NCBI RefSeq assembly: GCF_014696925.1 | Contig: NZ_JACJQY010000007.1 | Span: 94,457-158,456 of the forward strand | Direction of reading: 5' to 3' | DNA length: 64,000 bases | Source of the DNA: Phormidium tenue FACHB-1050 | GTDB lineage: Bacteria > Cyanobacteriota > Cyanobacteriia > Pseudanabaenales > Pseudanabaenaceae | Shown: piece by piece, positions 14,800 to 23,350 of the stretch | Layout of the letters: every line of letters starts with the position of its first letter | Position numbering within the stretch: the first letter of the stretch is position 1 | Made by a program: the position numbers and the translations under genes | The notes under the pieces: generated by a model | Told to the model about the DNA's origin: nothing | Databases searched by the model: none | What the model saw: the letters and a program-made list of their open reading frames with translations, nothing else

Positions 14800-15189
14800 T
14801 TAAATCTCCTGCAAATGCTCTGCGACTTCTTTGTAGAGATTGACAATATGTTTGTCTACAAGTCTGTAGTAAACATTACGCCCTTCCTTACGGTAAGTTA
14901 CTAATCTCGCTGATCGCAAAATCCGCAGTTGATGAGACACCGCCGAATCACTCATTTTCATCGCCACAGCCAAATCACAAACACATAATTCTTGCCCTGT
15001 AAGAGCAGATATAAGACGCAATCGGTGCGGATCAGACAAAACCGCAAAAAAATCTGCCATCTGTTGTGCTTGATCGAGAGTAGCAATATTCGACTGACAG
15101 GCAACCACTTTATCTAAATGCACCAGATGAACTTCACAATTCGCGACATCATCAGTTTTTGCGGGTTGCGCTTTTGATTTAGCGGTCAT
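14800..15189 (-). CDS. ArsR/SmtB-family metal-sensing repressor
   Basis: 129 residues. The winged HTH is LRLISALTGQELCVCDLA then MSDSAVSHQLRILRSARLV and the wing YRKEGRNVYYRL. Two potential metal sites are visible: the alpha-3 motif ELCVCDL with Cys in the N-terminal arm (NCEVHLVHLDKVVACQ), and the alpha-5 site DKHIVNLYKEVAEHLQE (Asp-x-His then His near the C-terminus), as in SmtB/ZiaR. It should repress the P1B ATPase through the operator at 14731-14744. Having Cys and alpha-5 ligands together suggests a Zn/Cd sensor of the ZiaR/BxmR kind. Confidence 0.93.
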   Translation of the reverse strand: MTAKSKAQPAKTDDVANCEVHLVHLDKVVACQSNIATLDQAQQMADFFAVLSDPHRLRLISALTGQELCVCDLAVAMKMSDSAVSHQLRILRSARLVTYRKEGRNVYYRLVDKHIVNLYKEVAEHLQEI

Positions 15190-15201
15190 GGCAATAAAAA
15201 T

Positions 15202-15216
15202 TGATAATCATTTTCA
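15202..15216 (-). promoter_or_regulatory. Fur/Zur-like inverted repeat upstream of the ArsR gene
   Basis: TGATAATCATTTTCA is a 7-1-7 inverted repeat with one mismatch pair, like the classic Fur-family box TGATAATnATTATCA. It lies 12 bp upstream of the ArsR start codon. It differs from the SmtB-type site downstream, so a different regulator (Zur or Fur) may act here; an ArsR half-site reading is possible because of the flanking TTGA/TCAA. Confidence 0.45.
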
Positions 15217-15270
15217 ACTTTAATCTTACCAGAGCTTTATTTTTACTTTGAACATTATTTAGTCTTTAAG

Positions 15271-16752
15271 CTATGCTTGCATATCCACAATCCCCATCAT
15301 GCCAAGATCTTCATGGTCAAGTATATGACAGTGATATACAGTTTTTCCCACAAAATCGCGGAACGGAATCCGAATCCGTACTGTTTCCTTTCCACCAACT
15401 CGTAATGTATCTTTCCATGATCGGTAGGGTTCAGGCTTGCCATTGCGATCAATGACTTGGAAAGGATTGATGTGTAAATGAAATGGGTGTTCCATGCCAT
15501 CAGGATCTACGTTTGCGATCTCCCAATCTTCAGTAGTCCCTAATTTTACGGCGGCATCCACGCGATTCATATCAAAGGTTTTGCCATTAAATAGAAATGT
15601 CATTTGCATTCCCATTCCTGTTCCCATTGCCATTGACATTTCGATGCGGCGAGTTGCGATTGGTTGAGGCAATACTTCAACGGGAATGAGTTTTTGTGGT
15701 AATGGGAGTGGTTTTGCTAGCGCGTCTTTGTAAGCGATTGTGGCAATAACTTGGGTTGTGCTAGCTTCAGTTACAGGATTACCCATCATGTTGCCATTAT
15801 TCATGCTGCCCATCATCGAAAATCCACCGCGATCATAAGGTAAATTTAGCAATCGATATTGTTTGGGAGTGCGATCGCCTCGAACTAATACTTCTGCACG
15901 CTCACCAGGAGATAACAGCAGTTCTTTTAGTTCAACAGGTTCGGCGATCGCGCCACCATCAGTAGCAATCAAATAAAACGGATGATCTTCGAGGCTGAGA
16001 CGATAAAAACGGGATGTTGAAGCATTGATAATCCGAAGGCGCAACAAACCGCCAGAAGCCAAAGAAAATGTGGGATTTACTTGTCCGTTAACGGTAAGAA
16101 TTGACCCTTCTCGTCCGCGCATAGCTTCCATATGATTAGGGACAGGAATTTGACCGTTCGCATCAAGGGAAAAATCTTTCAAAAACAAAAACTCTTCTTT
16201 AGCGGCTCGAATTTCAGGAATTTCATCCAATGCACCACGCACAATAAAGATTCCACCTAAGCCACTAAACACCTGTTCTGCAACCATTTTATGCAAGTGA
16301 GGATGATAGAAAAATGTTCCCGCAGGATGATTTTTTGGTAGGGTAAATTCATAGGTTTCAGTTTCACCAGAGGGAATGGAAAGAAAAGCATTGTCAGCTT
16401 TGCCTGTGGGCGGAATGTGCAGCCCGTGATAATGAAGGTTTGAGGCTTGAGATAACTTGTTAGTGAAGCGGATGCGTACAGAGTCCCCAGCTTTTGCTTC
16501 TAATCTTGGTCCTGGAATTTGTCCGTTATAGGTCAATAAGTTGCCCTGCTGTTGCCCCAATTTGATGAGACTGGGACGTGCTTCTAAAGCCACATCTAAT
16601 AAACCGTCGGAATTAGTTGTAAATACTTCAGCACCATTAGTTTTTTGAGTAAGTTGCCTTGAAGTATTAGCCCAACTGCACTGGGTTAATAGTAAAGATC
16701 CAGTAGTACCAGCACTTAAAGAGAGAAACCTACGTCGATTAATGGAATTCAT
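15271..16752 (-). CDS. Three-domain multicopper oxidase (CueO/CopA-like), Tat-exported
   Basis: 493 residues with a twin-Arg signal (RRRFLSLSAGTTGSLLL). All four copper-ligand motifs are present: HYHGLHI (about 107), FYHPHLH (about 148), HPFHLHINPF (about 425) and HCHILDHEDLGMMG (about 475). The last includes the type-1 Cys and axial Met. Met-rich loops (SMMGSMNNGNMMGN near 320, MSMAMGTGMGMQM near 370) resemble the Cu(I)-binding insert of CueO. It would oxidise periplasmic Cu(I) to Cu(II). The gene faces the RND pump across a region with two back-to-back TTTCAT operators. Confidence 0.92.
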   Translation of the reverse strand: MNSINRRRFLSLSAGTTGSLLLTQCSWANTSRQLTQKTNGAEVFTTNSDGLLDVALEARPSLIKLGQQQGNLLTYNGQIPGPRLEAKAGDSVRIRFTNKLSQASNLHYHGLHIPPTGKADNAFLSIPSGETETYEFTLPKNHPAGTFFYHPHLHKMVAEQVFSGLGGIFIVRGALDEIPEIRAAKEEFLFLKDFSLDANGQIPVPNHMEAMRGREGSILTVNGQVNPTFSLASGGLLRLRIINASTSRFYRLSLEDHPFYLIATDGGAIAEPVELKELLLSPGERAEVLVRGDRTPKQYRLLNLPYDRGGFSMMGSMNNGNMMGNPVTEASTTQVIATIAYKDALAKPLPLPQKLIPVEVLPQPIATRRIEMSMAMGTGMGMQMTFLFNGKTFDMNRVDAAVKLGTTEDWEIANVDPDGMEHPFHLHINPFQVIDRNGKPEPYRSWKDTLRVGGKETVRIRIPFRDFVGKTVYHCHILDHEDLGMMGIVDMQA

Positions 16753-16873
16753 ATACTTTTATTTGGGCTATGAGCCATGATAAAGGAATCTAGGAACTAA
16801 TGGCATAGAGACTTGATTGAAGGGACTAATGTATATCTAGCCATTACTTTTACATCTAGTTTGACTTAGAGCA

Positions 16874-16890
16874 ATGAAATCAGGATGAAA
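16874..16890 (-). promoter_or_regulatory. Direct-repeat operator for the multicopper oxidase (site E-minus)
   Basis: ATGAAA at 16874-16879 and 16885-16890 on the plus strand read as TTTCAT-N5-TTTCAT on the minus strand, pointing at the oxidase gene that starts 121 bp away. Confidence 0.6.
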
Positions 16891-16935
16891 TCTCTTGTTT
16901 GCTTGCAAACCTTAATAAATTGCTAATTCAGCTAA

Positions 16936-16952
16936 TTTCATTGTGGTTTCAT
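16936..16952 (+). promoter_or_regulatory. Direct-repeat operator for the RND pump (site E-plus)
   Basis: TTTCAT at 16936-16941 and 16947-16952, 57 bp upstream of the pump start codon. A -10-like CATAAT follows about 13 bases later. With site E-minus it forms a divergent pair in one intergenic region. Confidence 0.65.
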
Positions 16953-17009
16953 AATTCTATGGCAACATAATCTTACTTTGGCTTTATCATATCTTCAATA
17001 CTTTAAATC

Positions 17010-20000
17010 ATGCTCAATTCTATTCTCAGATGGTCGATCGCCCAGCGCTGGCTAGTAGTAATTTGTGCAGTGATCATTACCTTTTTAGGAAGTTATAACC
17101 TAACAAAGATGCCTCTAGATGTATTTCCTAACTTCGCTCCACCTCAAGTGGAGATTCAAACCGAAGCTGATGGGCTAGCCCCCGAAGAAGTTGAATCATT
17201 AATTACACTGCCGATTGAAAGTGCAGTAAATGGAACCCCTGGGGTGGAGGTAGTACGATCTGCTTCTGCGGTGGGAATTTCAGTTGTTAGGGTAATTTTT
17301 CAGGCAGATACAAATATCTATCAGGCTCGTCAATTAGTGGCGGAGAGATTACAACAAGCTCGTTCCAAACTACCACAGGGAACAGGTGAACCGCAGATTT
17401 CTCCTGTCTCTTCACCGATTGGGACGATTTTAATGTATGCCTTTACTATTGATGAGCAAAATGAAAGTCAAAAGCCCAAGACTGATCTAATGGAACTACG
17501 TCGATTAGTTGATCGGAACGTGACTAATCGACTTTTAGCAGTTTCAGGTGTGTCCCAAGTAATTGCCTATGGCGGTGATGTGCGTGAGTATCAGGTATTG
17601 GTTGATCCTGACAAACTGACAAAATTTAATATTTCTTTAGCGGAAGCTACACAAGCGGCAAGGGAAGCAAACAACAATGCGGCGGGAGGATTTTTAATTT
17701 CTACTGATCGTGAGGAAATAATTCGGGGTATCGGTAGAATTGAATCTATAGAAGATTTAGGAGCATCAGTAATTAAGGCGAGAAATGGACAGCCTATAAA
17801 ACTAAGTGATGTAGCCGAAGTAAAGCTAGGTGCTGCTTTGGCTCGGGGAGATGGTAGTGTTAATGGCAAGAGAGCCGTAATTTTGCTGGTGAATAAACAA
17901 CCTCAATCCGATACGCCTACAGTCACAAGAGCTGTTGAAAAAGCAATTGCTGAATTGGAATTAGGATTGCCAAAAGATATAAAAGTTCAAATTACATTTC
18001 GCCAAGAGAGTTTTATTGAGTCAGCAATTGAAAATGTGCGTGATTCTCTGCGGGATGGCATCATAATTGTTTCGGTGATTATGTTGATGTTTTTGATGAA
18101 CTGGCGCACGGCAATAATTACATTAAGTGCAATTCCGCTTTCAGTCTTGATTGGGATGTTGATTTTAAATTGGTTTGGACAGGGCATAAACACGATGACC
18201 TTAGGTGGATTAGCCGTAGCGATTGGTTCGGTGGTCGATGATTCGATTGTGGATATGGAGAACTGCTATCGGGGGATGCGAAAAAATCAAGCTATAGGTA
18301 ATCCCAAGCATGATTTTGATGTAGTTTATGATACTTCGGTGGAAGTGCGGACTAGCGTCCTTTTTTCAACGATAATTATCGTGGTTATATTTGCTCCCAT
18401 TTTTAGTTTGAGTGGAGTAGAAGGCAGGATTTTTACCCCAATGGGAGTCGCTTATCTGGTGTCGATCGCTGCTTCAACTTTAGTCGCTATGACTCTTTCT
18501 CCAGCTCTCTGTGCAATTTTATTAGCCCATCGCCAATTGCCACCTGATGATACTTGGGTATCAGCTTTTAGCCAACGATTGTATTTACCTGCTCTTGACA
18601 TGGCAATTCGTCGTCCCAAAATGATTCTCATCCCTGCAATTGCTGCTTTTGTCGCTTCCTTAATTGTGATGACTTCCTTTGGGCGAACATTCTTACCAGA
18701 ATTTCAAGAGCGATCGCTTGTCAATACGATGCTTCTCTATCCTGGAAGTTCTCTTAGTGCTACCAATGACATGGGATTAGCTATCCAAAATGCTCTCAAG
18801 AACGATCCCCGTTTTAGTGCGATTCAGATGCGATCAGGTAGAGCGCCTGGGGATGCCGATGCGGCAGGCGTAAACTTAGGACACCTTGATGTGGAATTAA
18901 GTGACGAAGGAATTCAAAATCGCGAAGCAAGTATCGCTAAAATCCGCGAAGAGTTCAATAAATTACCCGGCGTGGCGACCAGTGTGGGTGGTTTTATTTC
19001 CCATCGCATGGATGAGGTTTTATCAGGAGTACGCAGTGCGATCGCTGTGAAAGTTTTTGGCTCTGACCTATCGGAACTACGCGCAATTGGCAAAGAAGTA
19101 GAAACAGCGATGCGAGGAGTTAATGGTGTTGTTGATTTACAATTAGAGCAGCAGATTCCGATTCGCCAATTGCAGATTAAGTTTGATCGCTCGGCTGCGG
19201 CGCGTTATGGTCTTACGATTAAGGAGCTTTCCGAAGTTACAGAAACCGCTTTGAATGGTCAAGTAGTTTCTCAAGTGTTAAAAAATCAACAATTGTTTGA
19301 TTTATTAGTATGGTTAAAACCTGATAGCCGCAGTAACCTTGAGGCTATTCAGAATTTATTAATAGATACTCCTACAGGGCAAAAAATTCCTCTTGTTCAA
19401 GTTGCTCAAGTTACCTATGGTGACGGTCCAAATACGATTAATCGAGAGAATGTATCTCGCTTTTTAGTAGTTTCTGCCAATGTGTCGGGTAGAGATTTGC
19501 GCTCAGTGGTGAACGAAATTGAAACAAAAGTACAGCAACAGGTTGTTTTACCATCAGGTTACTTTATTCAGTATGGTGGACAATTTGAATCAGAAAGTCG
19601 TGCAACTCAGAACTTACTGGTATTTGGAGGATTAGCATTAGTCATAATTGCTATTTTGATGTACTTTGCGATTAAATCTTTCGCTGGCATGGTGATGATC
19701 ATGATTAATTTACCTCTAGCGATTGTGGGTGGGATTTTTTCGATCGCGATCGCGGGTGGTATTGTCTCCGTTGCTTCTCTCGTAGGTTTTATTACGCTCT
19801 TTGGAGTGGCAGTTCGCAATGGTCTATTGCTAGTGGATAACTACAACCAAAAACTTGCACAAGGAATGTCTTTATCCCAAGTGATCAAAGAAGGTTCAAT
19901 GGAAAGGCTAGTGGCAATTCTAATGACAGCTTTTACTTCGGCTTTAGGTATGGCTCCCTTAGTTATTGGCACTGGCGCAGGCAAAGAGATTCTACAACCG

Positions 20001-20156
20001 TTAGCGGTTGTAGTTTTAGGTGGGTTGTTTACTTCGACAGCCCTAACCTTGCTGGTTTTACCAGCTTTGTATTCCCAATTTGGGAAATACATCGTTCCCA
20101 AATCTAATTTGGATAGACAGGTTGAAGTGCTATCTATCCAAGAATCTATCACTTAA
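17010..20156 (+). CDS. Heavy-metal RND efflux pump, inner-membrane subunit (CzcA/CusA/CopA-like)
   Basis: 1048 residues, full length. The start motif AQRWLVVICAVIITFLGSYN is the first membrane helix. The family signature FPNFAPPQVEIQTEA follows (about 40-54). The helix-4 region AIGSVVDDSIVDMEN holds the acidic proton-relay residues, and the second half repeats the fold (MINLPLAIVGGIFSIAIAGG). It drives proton-coupled export of metal ions through an adaptor and a TolC channel. The likely adaptor is at 3256 and the channel at 28353, on opposite sides. It forms a two-gene operon with the lipoprotein 8 bp downstream. Metal specificity (Cu versus Zn/Co/Ni) is not certain; the TTTCAT site and neighbours favour Cu. 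Confidence 0.94.
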   Translation: MLNSILRWSIAQRWLVVICAVIITFLGSYNLTKMPLDVFPNFAPPQVEIQTEADGLAPEEVESLITLPIESAVNGTPGVEVVRSASAVGISVVRVIFQADTNIYQARQLVAERLQQARSKLPQGTGEPQISPVSSPIGTILMYAFTIDEQNESQKPKTDLMELRRLVDRNVTNRLLAVSGVSQVIAYGGDVREYQVLVDPDKLTKFNISLAEATQAAREANNNAAGGFLISTDREEIIRGIGRIESIEDLGASVIKARNGQPIKLSDVAEVKLGAALARGDGSVNGKRAVILLVNKQPQSDTPTVTRAVEKAIAELELGLPKDIKVQITFRQESFIESAIENVRDSLRDGIIIVSVIMLMFLMNWRTAIITLSAIPLSVLIGMLILNWFGQGINTMTLGGLAVAIGSVVDDSIVDMENCYRGMRKNQAIGNPKHDFDVVYDTSVEVRTSVLFSTIIIVVIFAPIFSLSGVEGRIFTPMGVAYLVSIAASTLVAMTLSPALCAILLAHRQLPPDDTWVSAFSQRLYLPALDMAIRRPKMILIPAIAAFVASLIVMTSFGRTFLPEFQERSLVNTMLLYPGSSLSATNDMGLAIQNALKNDPRFSAIQMRSGRAPGDADAAGVNLGHLDVELSDEGIQNREASIAKIREEFNKLPGVATSVGGFISHRMDEVLSGVRSAIAVKVFGSDLSELRAIGKEVETAMRGVNGVVDLQLEQQIPIRQLQIKFDRSAAARYGLTIKELSEVTETALNGQVVSQVLKNQQLFDLLVWLKPDSRSNLEAIQNLLIDTPTGQKIPLVQVAQVTYGDGPNTINRENVSRFLVVSANVSGRDLRSVVNEIETKVQQQVVLPSGYFIQYGGQFESESRATQNLLVFGGLALVIIAILMYFAIKSFAGMVMIMINLPLAIVGGIFSIAIAGGIVSVASLVGFITLFGVAVRNGLLLVDNYNQKLAQGMSLSQVIKEGSMERLVAILMTAFTSALGMAPLVIGTGAGKEILQPLAVVVLGGLFTSTALTLLVLPALYSQFGKYIVPKSNLDRQVEVLSIQESIT

Positions 20157-20164
20157 GGAAATTT

Positions 20165-20665
20165 ATGCGATTATTTCAACCGATCCTTCTCAGTCTCAGT
20201 TTGGCTAGTTTAGTTGTACTAGCCGCCTGTAGTAACAGTACCCCAACGGCGACAAGCTCAGCACCTGCAACTACAGTAGCTAAGTCCGATGAGACACCTA
20301 AAGCTAGTTCTGCTCCTAGCATGGCAAAACCTGAAACTAAGAATGATAATTCTAAGCAAGCAGGACAAGTTATTGAATCAGGAATCTACCATTTGGAGCT
20401 AATTCCAGAGAAAGAAGAGAATGCAATCCATCTTGATTTCTTTTTGCAAAAGGGCGACAATCATGAGGCAATTCCTGATGCTAAGGTAACTGCACAGGTA
20501 CAATTGCCTGATGGTACTCAAAAGAATCTCGATCTAAAATATGATGCTCCTGCAAAGCACTACACAGTTGCGCTGCCAAGTAAAGCAACGGGTGAGTATA
20601 AAGTTGCGATTTTGTCAGATATTAAAGGTGAAAAGGTAAACGGGCGATTTAACTTTAAGTTGTAG
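20165..20665 (+). CDS. Lipoprotein following the RND pump (CopC-position protein)
   Basis: 166 residues with a lipobox (LVVLAAC, Cys near residue 20) and a low-complexity Ser/Thr/Ala/Pro linker to about residue 75. A C-terminal beta-sandwich-like domain follows (YHLELIPEKEE, DAKVTAQVQLPDGTQKNL, GEYKVAILSD). The pattern resembles FixH/YtkA-type or CopC-like extracytoplasmic domains. It starts 8 bp after the RND stop, so it is co-transcribed. Synechocystis copper operons also carry a small unknown gene after the RND gene, and this may be its counterpart (inference). A terminator follows at 20687-20725. Confidence 0.75.
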   Translation: MRLFQPILLSLSLASLVVLAACSNSTPTATSSAPATTVAKSDETPKASSAPSMAKPETKNDNSKQAGQVIESGIYHLELIPEKEENAIHLDFFLQKGDNHEAIPDAKVTAQVQLPDGTQKNLDLKYDAPAKHYTVALPSKATGEYKVAILSDIKGEKVNGRFNFKL

Positions 20666-20686
20666 TGGTCGTTTTCTAAATACAGA

Positions 20687-20725
20687 AAAACCTGTGGCTC
20701 ATGCTGCGCGTGAGCCACAGGTTTT
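20687..20725 (+). terminator. Terminator of the RND-lipoprotein operon
   Basis: A 15-bp perfect stem (20687-20701 with 20711-20725) is extended by TGC/GCG pairing to a 3-base loop and is flanked by A-run and T-run. It begins 22 bp after the lipoprotein stop codon. Confidence 0.8.
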
Positions 20726-20789
20726 GACTCGGCTTTTTAATTCTGCCCAGCTACTTATTTAAAATAGAACTACCTAGAAAATAGTTTGA

Positions 20790-20806
20790 TTTCATCTTGA
20801 TTTCAT
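20790..20806 (+). promoter_or_regulatory. Direct-repeat operator TTTCAT-N5-TTTCAT (site F)
   Basis: TTTCAT at 20790-20795 and 20801-20806, 43 bp upstream of the CopM-like start at 20850. It is immediately behind the previous operon's terminator, so it defines a separate transcription unit. Confidence 0.65.
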
Positions 20807-20849
20807 TGTCTCGCTTTAAACTATTTAGTGACTAAAAAATTTGAGTTCT

Positions 20850-21572
20850 ATGAATTTTACTAAATTGAACATCCTATCTCACAGTTTGGGTCTAGTAGCA
20901 ATTATCTCGATTGCAACTGGAGCTTTAGCGGCTTGTTCCACAACAACTCCAGAAACATCTGCTTCTACTTCTACTGTTGTGATTAAACCTAGCTCTACAC
21001 CTGAGTCTAAGACGGCTATGCCTAGCATGGACAATATGCATAATATGGGCAATACGCATATGACAATGGATTTAGGACCAGCCGATGCTGACTTTGACCT
21101 GCGATTTATTGATGGGATGATTCCGCATCACAAAGGTGCAGTTGAAATGGCAAAAGAAGCTCAACAAAAATCACAGCGTCCTGAAATTAAAAAACTAGCT
21201 GATGATATTATTGCTGCTCAAGCTAAAGAAATTAATGAACTACAGACTTGGCGTAAACAATGGTATCCCAACGCTAGCAACAAGCCAATGGCATACAATG
21301 CCCAAATGGGACATATGATGGAGATGAGCGATGAACAAATGAAAGGCATGATGATGAGCCAAGACTTAGGTGCAAAGGATGCCGAATTTGATTTACGCTT
21401 TATCAATGCGATGATTCCTCATCATGAGAGTGCTGTGATAATGGCGAAAGATGCTTTAGCTAAGTCAACTCGTCCCGAAATCAAGAAGCTTGCACAGGAT
21501 ATTATTTCTTCTCAGCAAGCAGAAATCAAACAAATGCAAGAATGGAAGCAAGTTTGGTATAAAAAACAATAG
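20850..21572 (+). CDS. copM: CopM-like copper-binding lipoprotein, two DUF305 domains
   Basis: 240 residues from ATG 20850; the TTG at 20841 would add three residues. A lipobox (GALAAC) is followed by a Met/His segment (MPSMDNMHNMGNTHMTM). Two DUF305 repeats come next, each with the motif DFDLRFIDGMIPHHKGAVEM / EFDLRFINAMIPHHESAVIM and a helix ending in W. They are joined by a Met-rich linker (MGHMMEMSDEQMKGMMM). DUF305 proteins such as Synechocystis CopM bind Cu(I)/Cu(II) outside the cytosol. Site F lies just upstream, in line with CopRS control of CopM in that organism. The hairpin at 21562-21624 overlaps the stop codon. Confidence 0.88.
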   Translation: MNFTKLNILSHSLGLVAIISIATGALAACSTTTPETSASTSTVVIKPSSTPESKTAMPSMDNMHNMGNTHMTMDLGPADADFDLRFIDGMIPHHKGAVEMAKEAQQKSQRPEIKKLADDIIAAQAKEINELQTWRKQWYPNASNKPMAYNAQMGHMMEMSDEQMKGMMMSQDLGAKDAEFDLRFINAMIPHHESAVIMAKDALAKSTRPEIKKLAQDIISSQQAEIKQMQEWKQVWYKKQ

Positions 21573-21624
21573 AAATTAGGAGAGGCGGCGCTTTGCGCCG
21601 CCTCTCCTAATTTCTATTGTTTTT
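21562..21624. repeat. Perfect 30-bp palindrome overlapping the copM stop codon
   Basis: Arms 21562-21591 and 21595-21624 are perfectly complementary around a TTT loop. The core GGCGGCGC/GCGCCGCC matches the hairpin at 7799-7847. The outer arm starts inside the last codons of copM, and its mirror copy ends in a T run, so it can serve as a strong terminator. Confidence 0.85.
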
Positions 21625-21672
21625 AATGCGCCTGAATAATGAGCTTAAAAGCAAATTTGGAGAAAACAGTCA

Positions 21673-22740
21673 ATGAATGATCAGAAGCAAAATAATCAGG
21701 AAAGCGGAAAATTGAAAGAACCGCAAGATTCCAGTAGGTCTGGGATGAAAATGATGATGGTGATGATGATCGCGTGTTGTGCTATCCCGATCGCTTTAAT
21801 CTTTTTTACAGGAGGAGGTTTAGGCTGGTGGTTAGGACGCTCTAATCAACAAACAACTGGCACTCAACCAATTAGTCAGCCAAGCAATCCCCAAAATCTG
21901 CCAAAATTAGCTAATAATGTCACCCTAACTCCTGCCCAAAATTGGCAAGCCGATAACCACATTCATGGTTTAACCATTAATCCTGAAAATCCAAATATTA
22001 TCTATGTTGCTAGCCATAATGGACTGTTGCAACGTGCTGAATCAGGACAATGGTTTTGGGTTGGCAAAGACCGATCAGACTATATGGGCTTTACTGGCGA
22101 TCGCACTAACGGTCAACGCTTTTACTCTAGTGGACACCCTTCAAGTGGTGGAAATCTTGGTTTTCGGATTAGTGAGAATGGAGGTGAAGATTGGCAGTTT
22201 ATCTCAATGGAAGGAGTGGATTTTCATGTTTTAGGTATCTCTCCTAGTAATCCTAAAGTTCTTTATGGTTGGGCTAGTTCGGGTGCAAAAGGTTTATTTG
22301 TCAGTTCCGATAGTGGTAAAACTTGGACTCAACCTAAGATGACAGGACTAACTGATGCTCCTTTTGATCTCGTTGTCGATCCTGAGAAGCCCGATCGCGT
22401 CTTTGCGACCACTCGTTCAGGTATGTATGAGAGCGTAAATCGTGGAGATGACTGGACTGCGATCAGTGAAACTCAAACTGCGCCAATTCTGGCTTTGAAT
22501 TTGGTCAAGCAAGGCGATCACACAATCATGTATGGCTATCGCTTTGATAAACTAAATTCTGGTATCTATCGTAGCAATGATGACGGTAAGAACTGGGAGA
22601 AACTTTGGTCGGAAACAGATGGAGTGATTGTCAAACTAGCAGTCGCTCCTAGCAATTCCCAAATTCTTTATGCTGCTAACGAAAAAAATCAAATTTTTAA
22701 ATCTCAAAATGCTGGCAAAACTTGGGAAACCTTGAGCTAA
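21673..22740 (+). CDS. Membrane-anchored BNR/sortilin-like beta-propeller protein
   Basis: 355 residues. A short polar N-terminus is followed by a Met-rich stretch and one membrane helix (ACCAIPIALIFF, then GGGLGWWLGRSNQQ, about 38-62). A beta-propeller made of BNR/Asp-box-like units follows: SSDSGKTWTQP, NRGDDWTAIS, SNDDGKNWEKLW and SQNAGKTWETL. The opening NHIHGLTINPENPNIIYVAS matches the F510_1955 family, often found in metal-resistance loci. The propeller faces the periplasm. No enzymatic residues are evident, so a binding role is more likely than a glycosidase one. The anchor segment is duplicated at 25275-25505. Confidence 0.8.
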   Translation: MNDQKQNNQESGKLKEPQDSSRSGMKMMMVMMIACCAIPIALIFFTGGGLGWWLGRSNQQTTGTQPISQPSNPQNLPKLANNVTLTPAQNWQADNHIHGLTINPENPNIIYVASHNGLLQRAESGQWFWVGKDRSDYMGFTGDRTNGQRFYSSGHPSSGGNLGFRISENGGEDWQFISMEGVDFHVLGISPSNPKVLYGWASSGAKGLFVSSDSGKTWTQPKMTGLTDAPFDLVVDPEKPDRVFATTRSGMYESVNRGDDWTAISETQTAPILALNLVKQGDHTIMYGYRFDKLNSGIYRSNDDGKNWEKLWSETDGVIVKLAVAPSNSQILYAANEKNQIFKSQNAGKTWETLS

Positions 22741-22774
22741 AGTAGTTCACCTTATCTGATACAGATATTTAAAA

Positions 22775-22791
22775 TTTCATCGTCATTTCAT
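22775..22791 (+). promoter_or_regulatory. Direct-repeat operator TTTCAT-N5-TTTCAT (site G)
   Basis: TTTCAT at 22775-22780 and 22786-22791, followed by a -10-like TATAGT at 22797-22802. The next gene starts at 23039, leaving an unusually long leader of about 240 bases (22,800-23,038). I see no ORF, riboswitch motif or strong hairpin in this leader. Confidence 0.6.
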
Positions 22792-23038
22792 AATTGTATA
22801 GTAAGCTGAATTTAGCACTCTATTTGATTGAAAAATAAAGCAAGTATTTGATTGAGAATTATTATATTTGATATCGCTTTATGCTGTAGTTAATCAACTC
22901 AATCTAGTAATCAATCATTGTTCTGAGTTAATGAAAGAGCAAGAGATTATAAACTATTTATAGCCATTTGCCTTTCAATTTAGGAGCCGAATTTTGGATC
23001 TAATTTGATTCTTAGTGATTACACAAATTGAGGTTTTT

Positions 23039-23350
23039 ATGCATCAGCATGGTTCATCAAATCAACCCCAACCTCATCGTCCTCAAGCTGGTCTGAGCTT
23101 ACCGATTAGACTTGTGCTATATGTTTCGATTGGGATTGTGGCTTACTTCCTGATTACAGAACATTTAGTACATTTATCGAGCTTCTTACCATACTCTTTT
23201 GTAATCATCTTTGTACTCATGCATCTATTCATGCACGGAGGAAATGGAAGAGATGGAAGTAGTAACAGCGGCAATAGTCGAGAAAGCGATCGTACGGACT
23301 CTACAAATAAATTTACTTCGAGGAGAGGGAATCATGCAAGACATGAGTGA
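23039..23350 (+). CDS. DUF2933-like small membrane protein
   Basis: 103 residues from the ATG at 23039, preceded by GAGG; the GTG at 23015 is an upstream alternative. A His-rich start (MHQHGSSNQPQPHRPQ) leads into two hydrophobic helices (IRLVLYVSIGIVAYFL and PYSFVIIFVLMHLFMHGG). The motif LMHLFMHGG is characteristic of DUF2933, a small protein common in copper-resistance clusters. The tail is Ser/Arg-rich. It overlaps the downstream methyltransferase gene by 17 bases, so the two are probably translated together. Function unknown; His and Met content suggests a metal link. Confidence 0.78.
   Translation: MHQHGSSNQPQPHRPQAGLSLPIRLVLYVSIGIVAYFLITEHLVHLSSFLPYSFVIIFVLMHLFMHGGNGRDGSSNSGNSRESDRTDSTNKFTSRRGNHARHE

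Noticed and set aside
23211..23333. N-terminal extension of the methyltransferase from 23211
   Set aside because: It lies in another frame over the DUF2933 gene, and a good ribosome site precedes the ATG at 23334.
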